Positions 58,838 through 64,000 of a DNA stretch of 64,000 nucleotides are shown here, piece after piece. The DNA is from Dactylonectria macrodidyma (lineage: Eukaryota > Ascomycota > Sordariomycetes > Hypocreales > Nectriaceae). The notes beneath the pieces are model-generated. The model was not told where the DNA came from. It saw nothing but the letters and a program-made list of their open reading frames with translations, and ran no database searches. The stretch spans positions 744,001-808,000 of the forward strand of contig JAGMUV010000002.1 in NCBI GenBank assembly GCA_020744425.1. Reading direction: 5' to 3'. The first letter of the stretch is position 1; each line of letters begins with the position of its first letter. Made by a program: the position numbers and the translations under genes.

Positions 58838-59800
58838 ATGTCCCCCCATCCCTCCGCCGACGCGACGACAGAGACACGACAGCCCGGAGCCCAAGTCTCG
58901 TCGAATCCGATCCTTGCTGCCGCCGAGTATGGCATCTTTAAGACGGAGCCCTTGGAGGCGCTCAAGCTTCTGAGCGCCAACGTCGAATTGCTCGTTAGGA
59001 TCACAGGCGACATCCCCCCAACGCCGCCCCCCAAGTCTCCCACCGTGCCTCACATGAAGGGCATGCAAGCCGAGAAGGAGAATATCGCGCGGACCCATTC
59101 AGAAAAGAGTCTGATTAGGATGCGGCAGCAGGCCGAATTGGAAGCCAAGAGGCTGGAGAAGGAGTCTGCAGCCCAAGTCAACGTCGCGGCGGTGCCATCG
59201 CAAGACCACAGTAGTCCTGAGGCCGTCGATGGAGTGCAGCTTAAGAGCTCAACAGAACCCATGTCGCCCCCTCGACCGCATGTGCCATACATTATTGTTG
59301 GCGCGGACTCGCAGCCGATTAATCTCCAACACGGTGCCATCACGCGCAAGTTTTATAGTAAGAACGAGCCTCCGATCAGCATCAACCAGTATTTGATGCG
59401 TCTGCATCAATTCTGTCCCATGAGCACAGCCGTCTATCTCGCCACGTCCCTCTACATTCATCGTTTGGCCGTCGAGGAGCGCGCTATTCCCGTCACCCGG
59501 CGCAATGCCCACCGCCTGGTGCTCGCAGGACTGCGAGTTGCGATGAAGGCGCTCGAGGATCTGTCATATCCTCACTCGAAAATGTCCAAGGTCGGCGGCG
59601 TCAGCGAAGCCGAGCTCGCGCGCTTGGAGATTAGTTTCTGCTTCTTGGCCGGATTCGAACTCGTGGTGGGCGTCGAACGACTGCAGCAACACTACGAAAG
59701 CTTAAAATCCGTCACTTCCAGTCAGGTTTTGGACGATCGGGAGGTTCCTACACTTAGATTGACAAGGAAACCTCGCGAGCAAGTGCGGTCCGCAGGGTGA
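58838..59800 (+). CDS. Pho80-like (Pcl family) cyclin
   Basis: Single exon, 320 residues. The N-terminal half is low-complexity with a charged helix (KSLIRMRQQAELEAKRLEKES). The C-terminal half (about 165-300) is a Pho80-type cyclin fold: ISINQYLMRLHQFCPMSTAVYLATSLYIHRLAV, NAHRLVLAGLRVAMKALEDLSYPHSKMSKVGGVSEAELARLEISFCFLAGFELVV. The blocks NAHRLVLAG and KVGGVSEAEL are diagnostic of the Pcl/Pho80 group. Such cyclins bind Pho85-type CDKs and regulate phosphate response, glycogen or morphology. Whether it is the Pho80/PREG orthologue or another Pcl cannot be settled; its N-terminal region ILAAAEYGIFKTEPLEALKLLSANVELLVRITGDIPPTP also fits the Pho80 group. The ATG at 58838 lies in a pyrimidine-rich context. 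Confidence 0.88.
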   Translation: MSPHPSADATTETRQPGAQVSSNPILAAAEYGIFKTEPLEALKLLSANVELLVRITGDIPPTPPPKSPTVPHMKGMQAEKENIARTHSEKSLIRMRQQAELEAKRLEKESAAQVNVAAVPSQDHSSPEAVDGVQLKSSTEPMSPPRPHVPYIIVGADSQPINLQHGAITRKFYSKNEPPISINQYLMRLHQFCPMSTAVYLATSLYIHRLAVEERAIPVTRRNAHRLVLAGLRVAMKALEDLSYPHSKMSKVGGVSEAELARLEISFCFLAGFELVVGVERLQQHYESLKSVTSSQVLDDREVPTLRLTRKPREQVRSAG

Positions 59801-62800
59801 TGTCGGCTTGGAGGTAGACTGGGCTGCATATGACACTATGGCCCACGCCTTTTCGAACACAGCACAGGAACGTGATTTGAACATGGAAACATAGGAAGAG
59901 CTGGAAATAAGAACACGCACACGAGACAGGTTGGATTACATACTCTACGGGATCACATTGTTTTGGTGCTAGCAGCAGCATTTTTACGGCGAGCATTGGT
60001 ATTAGCATACATGATCTACGGGCGACGATAAGGGAAGCGCATTTTCGATACCCGGATACGTTCAATAATTGACTTATTCACGGCACGTGCATGGGCTTTA
60101 CTTGTTTCTATTTTCAGCGACTTTCAACATGTGCCTGGGACCCTATTCTTGCCACCACATCGGGTTGGGTCAGACCTCTAACCATCAGCACATCCAAATC
60201 CAGCTTACAGTCTAAAGAGATGACGCGTAAGACTACAAGAATAGTGTCAGGAACATCAGAGTGAGAGAAAGAGCTAGAGAGGGACAGAAGCAAAGACTAT
60301 TCTACCTAGTACGCCTACTACGTCTCCCCATGCACACAATACGTCTCCCAGTTCCCAACCACACACAACCGCACGGCGAGGCCTGAAGCAATCCGGATGT
60401 ACTAGTGTGGTCCCGTGGCCCAAACCTCGTGTAGGAGGGTTGCACTTTGGCGTTGCAGTCGGGTCGCAACGAGGGACGGGGCGGCTCGTTGCGTGGGGGA
60501 TGGGCGACGAGAAGAGGGTTGCGGAGGTGAGAGATATCAAGGAACAGGAAGGTCGGCAAGGAGGAGAAGGGGGTCGGAGTGGACGAAGCTCTCTGGGATG
60601 TACGCCAACCTGTCATTGCATGTTTCAGCTGAGGGAGGTGAGGCTAGGTCATGAGCAGCAGCGTTATGTCCGTGATGGCTGCATCGAGTGCGGTGGTGAC
60701 GGGTGGCGGTGAGCTTGCCAAGATGGTGTCGCAACCTGCATTTTTTATTCGTAATGTATGGCGGTGAACCGGCAGAGGTGGTGTTGATGGCGTTGCACTT
60801 TGTCGCGATGGATGGAAAACGCGTGTAAGTGTTGCGAGGGAACATGCGCGGCTGAACGTGGCTGAGGGTGGAGACAGCTGAGGTGAGGGAGGCGAGTCCA
60901 GCTGAATCTAGGTGAGTGAATACGGGTCGAGACAAGGCCGTGAGTTTGCCATGTCTCACTTTTCGTGTCTTATTACTCAAGCTTGACAAACATGTCTCTC
61001 GACTGTGGCGTCGTTGTCGCAGCCCAGACTATCGCCATCAGAGTCACAACCGCAAATAAACTCCGAGCCAACTACCCGTCTCTCAGCAGTTCTAGACACC
61101 CCGGCCGGGAACCAACTATCAAACCCGTTTTCTTGTGCTCGCCAGCCTCAGCTATTGCCCCCATCACCACCAACAACCGAGACATCTACACAGTCCACCC
61201 CGACACCGTCCAATCACACCACCCCGTTCCGCCCAGGTGTAGGAGTCACAAGGGCCACCCAAAAAACCGCCGAGATCGGTGTCCGGGTGACTCGAGAGGT
61301 GTTCCCGGCTGGCGAAAGGAAAAAACCTGTGCTGCTTGAAAAAGATTGGCATCGCGACCGTGGAAGGGTGGTGGGTGTTCTGGTGTAACAGCGGGATTGG
61401 GGACGGGCAAAAGATGGAGGGGGCGTGTGCAGACTGCCCTGCCAAAGTGATGCATAAGAAGTGACGGGTGGGTATCTTCGATATGGGATGTTTTGGGCTG
61501 GCTTGTGTTAGTGGACAGCTGTGGTGATGGAAGCTTCTTGATATTGCTCGCCATTATCAACGACAGCGACGATGGAGTGCAGACGGGCGCAACAGCCTAT
61601 GGCACCCTCGTATCCAAGGCCCAGACCATAGCGTGAATGCCCCCATACCCATTCGAAAGCAATCTCCCACACTCGCTGCAGGGGGTAAAGATTGACGCTG
61701 TCACGATGCGATGCGCGCCGGGGATAGACCAACCAAACTGGCGGCCCTGCTGCCTAAGAAGCCCGCCGCTCCCCGCACCGAGCACCCACAAAAACGGTCA
61801 CGATATATGCTTGACTCGCTGCGATGTGCCGAGCAGTCATGAGATGGGCAGGGTAAAAAGCCGGAAGAGAGAATTAAACTAGGGTCAATAGTTGACCCCT
61901 GAGGCGCGCCTTTGTGGTGATGTGATGCAGCTGCAACTGCAGGCCCGCGGCGGGAACGCGCATGCTGCAGAACGGGACGAGGGTGGAACAGAAACCAAAG
62001 TTCCCTTTTTACACTTTAGGCGTGGGGGACGGCGTGAGTCCTGGGCTAGGAGGCCATGATCCGGATATGGGAATGGAGTCAGTTGAGGATCGTGAGTTAT
62101 CCCAGGGATGAGATGATTCTTGTTTGACGATGTTGGCGATGGAGGAAAACTTGGTTGCGTTGCTTTGTGTTGGTGGCCTCAAAGTCTATCTATCAATGTG
62201 TGTGTGTATGTGTGTGTGTTGGGATGTGCAGATCATTGTATGTCTCTCAACACACAATCCCATGACAAAACACAAATGCGACCTCAAACCGAGCACCTCT
62301 TGCCATCCCATCCACCATCACAGGATCCCCCCTCAAAGGCCTCGCCCATCATTCCCATCCCCGAATGCCCTCGCTCGATCGGGACCGCGTTGCCTGCCTG
62401 GCAGTCTCCACTCGGGGATACACTTTACCTCTGCGCCAAGGAGCCGAGAAAATGAAACCCCTCTCCGGGCCCGCCGCCGAGTCATCGAAGAAAGAACCCC
62501 GCCCGGCCGACGATTGGCGATCCTCCATTCCCCGAACTGGCAGGCAGCCGTCCACTGGGAAAGGGGAGTTTTTTGTGTGTGAGAGAGACACAGACCGAGA
62601 GCAGAGGGGTGGAGGGGCAGAAACCCACCCTCGCACTGACTTCCCGGGCTTCTATCGATAAGCTGCGGGGCAACGGAACGCGGATCTCATGCAATGCAAT
62701 GGCGGGGTGACTCGAAGCGACCAGCTCTTAGTGTGTTGCTGGTTGGTTTGTCAATGTTTGGGTTTGCTGTCTGGCGTGCTTTTTCGCCCGTGAGTCACTG

Positions 62801-63560
62801 CCTGGTGAGTGGTCAATGGGCCCATCGCGCGTGTGATCCGTCGTCGACCGGGAGATGGGCATGCCGCATGGGGTGAAGTGTGGTGACAGCATGAGGGTTG
62901 GCATTTAGGAATGGGACACGATGGGGGGCAACACAAAGGCGACGGCAGAAAATATGTGTGTTGTTTGACGGCAGCCATGGTAACATGGCCAACGCGTTGA
63001 TCTGCTCGTGCGATGCTATCTGGTAACTATCTAATGTCCGATGTCCATCATGTCCTGTACTGAGCAGCATAATGGGAATGCGGGTGATGGCCAGGCAACC
63101 ACAAGCCAAATTAGCCCCTCCAACAAACCAAAAAGCCACCCGCAATGCGACCAAAGAGTTGCAATCACTCAAGAGCACACAAGCAAGTATTGGAACGAGT
63201 TTTTAATTCATAAGCAAGAACCCATTCAGATTCCGTCTTTTTTGAGGTTTTTTCTCTGTTCTGTGATCCATCATCGGCTTGTTTTTGTTCGCCATAGGCT
63301 CGTGGTATCAAATCACCCTCATCCATCATATCAAGTACACATCCATCCAGATCCTAGTATGGAAATTCCAAATCCCCCAAAAAAAATTGTCAACGCTCAA
63401 AATCCCAAAAAGACAAAAACAAAACCCTTGCTGTGCTGTGCATGCTCATAAAACCCAACCCGTCCATCCATTATAAGGAAAAAGCCAATGATACAAAGGT
63501 ACAAGTCGAGAAGAAAAAACCTGAAAAATCAACAAAAGAAACTGCTCATTGGCTCATTCT
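59801..63560. other. Long intergenic region (3.8 kb), no gene seen
   Basis: Frames of 90-150 codons occur on both strands (60537-60989 minus, 61005-61388 plus, 62124-62582 plus) but are Ser/Pro/Thr-rich by composition and show no family pattern. A GT dinucleotide-rich stretch lies at 62196-62221. The right part is the 3' flank of the last gene. A transcription-factor-type long promoter is not needed here, because the cyclin ends and the last gene ends into this space. Confidence 0.45.
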
Positions 63561-64000
63561 TTACTCCCAGCGGTAGACGCCATCGTCGTAGAGCACACGG
63601 TGCCGCCGGCTGCCGGGGCCAACAGTGGCTCGTCGACCGGGCATGATGCGCTCACGTAGTCGCTGTCGCTGGGCCTCGTCCTCCTTGCGCTCCTCCTTCT
63701 CGGCAAGGCGGCGAGCCTTCTTCTCGCGCTGGGCCTCTTCGAAGTTGAGACGGCGCACAGCCTCGACTAGAGCGGTCTCGGGGTCGAGAGGGATCTCAAC
63801 CTCGGGTCGCTTGTAAGTAGAGGCGCGGCGGGGAGCAGGCGCCATGGGAACTGTAGGTCGGCCAGCAATCTCAGCGTTGGCCTCGGCGATGCGGGCACGG
63901 ATGCGCTGAGCTCGCTGCTCCTGCTCCTCGCGCTCCTTCTCGCGCTGGCGGCGGCGGCGACGCTTCTCCTCGTCTTCGAGGCTCTCGCGAGAGCTTGTAG
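63561..64000 (-). CDS. Charged coiled-coil protein, 5' part outside window
   Basis: The frame is open from the right edge to TAA at 63561-63563, giving the last 145 or so residues. It is extremely rich in Glu, Arg and Lys with heptad-like patterns (DEEKRRRRRQREKEREEQEQ; EAQREKKARRLAEKEERKEDE), so a long single helix or coiled coil is expected. The end (GRRATVGPGSRRHRVLYDDGVYRWE) is less charged. An internal Met at 63845 exists, but the frame continues upstream without a stop, so the gene starts beyond the window. I do not recognise the family. Confidence 0.7.
   Translation of the reverse strand, partial: TSSRESLEDEEKRRRRRQREKEREEQEQRAQRIRARIAEANAEIAGRPTVPMAPAPRRASTYKRPEVEIPLDPETALVEAVRRLNFEEAQREKKARRLAEKEERKEDEAQRQRLRERIMPGRRATVGPGSRRHRVLYDDGVYRWE

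Noticed and set aside
60407..62661. Several 80-150-codon Ser/Pro/Thr-rich ORFs
   Set aside because: Overlapping on both strands in the same GC-rich stretch and lacking domains or exon chains.

Overview
The window is nuclear DNA from a filamentous ascomycete (Pezizomycotina; a Sordariomycete is likely but is inferred). Short GT-AG introns of about 45-75 bases interrupt most genes, both strands carry single-gene transcription units, and intergenic spaces run from 0.2 to 5 kb. Typical fungal families are present: a fungal-rhodopsin (PTH11-like) receptor, Akr1, chitin synthase, chitin deacetylase, a large-subunit catalase, a Pho80-type cyclin and a dispersed single 5S rRNA gene. I see no transposon, CRISPR array or tRNA gene.

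Layout. 1-995: 3'-truncated rhodopsin-like receptor (-), then about 4.9 kb without a supportable gene. 5938-11806: Akr1 palmitoyltransferase (-), divergent from the SRP receptor beta subunit (+), then cystathionine beta-synthase (-). 13246-18208: secreted M28 aminopeptidase (+), F-box protein (+), and a hypothetical membrane-anchored protein (-). 19786-27501: a 1,462-residue secreted CE3/SGNH esterase with FG-GAP/VCBS repeats, a 5S rRNA gene (-), an SRPK-like kinase (+) and a single-pass proline-rich membrane protein (-). 30034-37401: chitin synthase (-) and a chitin deacetylase with three CBM18 modules (-). 39805-56452: nucleotide-sugar dehydrogenase (+), a damaged hypothetical gene (-), phosphoketolase (-) divergent from catalase (+), a bicovalent-flavin oligosaccharide oxidase (+) and a mitochondrial-type thiamine-diphosphate enzyme (+). 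58838-59800: Pho80-like cyclin. 63561-64000: a charged coiled-coil protein that runs off the right edge.

Themes. One group builds or remodels wall polysaccharide (chitin synthase, chitin deacetylase, CE3 esterase, nucleotide-sugar dehydrogenase). A second links sugar oxidation, peroxide and central carbon (oligosaccharide oxidase, catalase, phosphoketolase, thiamine-diphosphate enzyme). Nothing proves that either group works as a unit.

Most notable observations: four introns at the same position in successive repeats of the CE3 protein whose 3' halves are more alike than the exons beside them; a TAA at codon 3 that cuts a complete in-frame signal peptide off the oligosaccharide oxidase; a one-base frameshift inside the last chitin-binding module of the deacetylase; an array of CRE-like sites between phosphoketolase and catalase; and three perfect tandem forkhead-consensus sites between CBS and the aminopeptidase. 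Exon borders were read by eye and may be off by a base or two.
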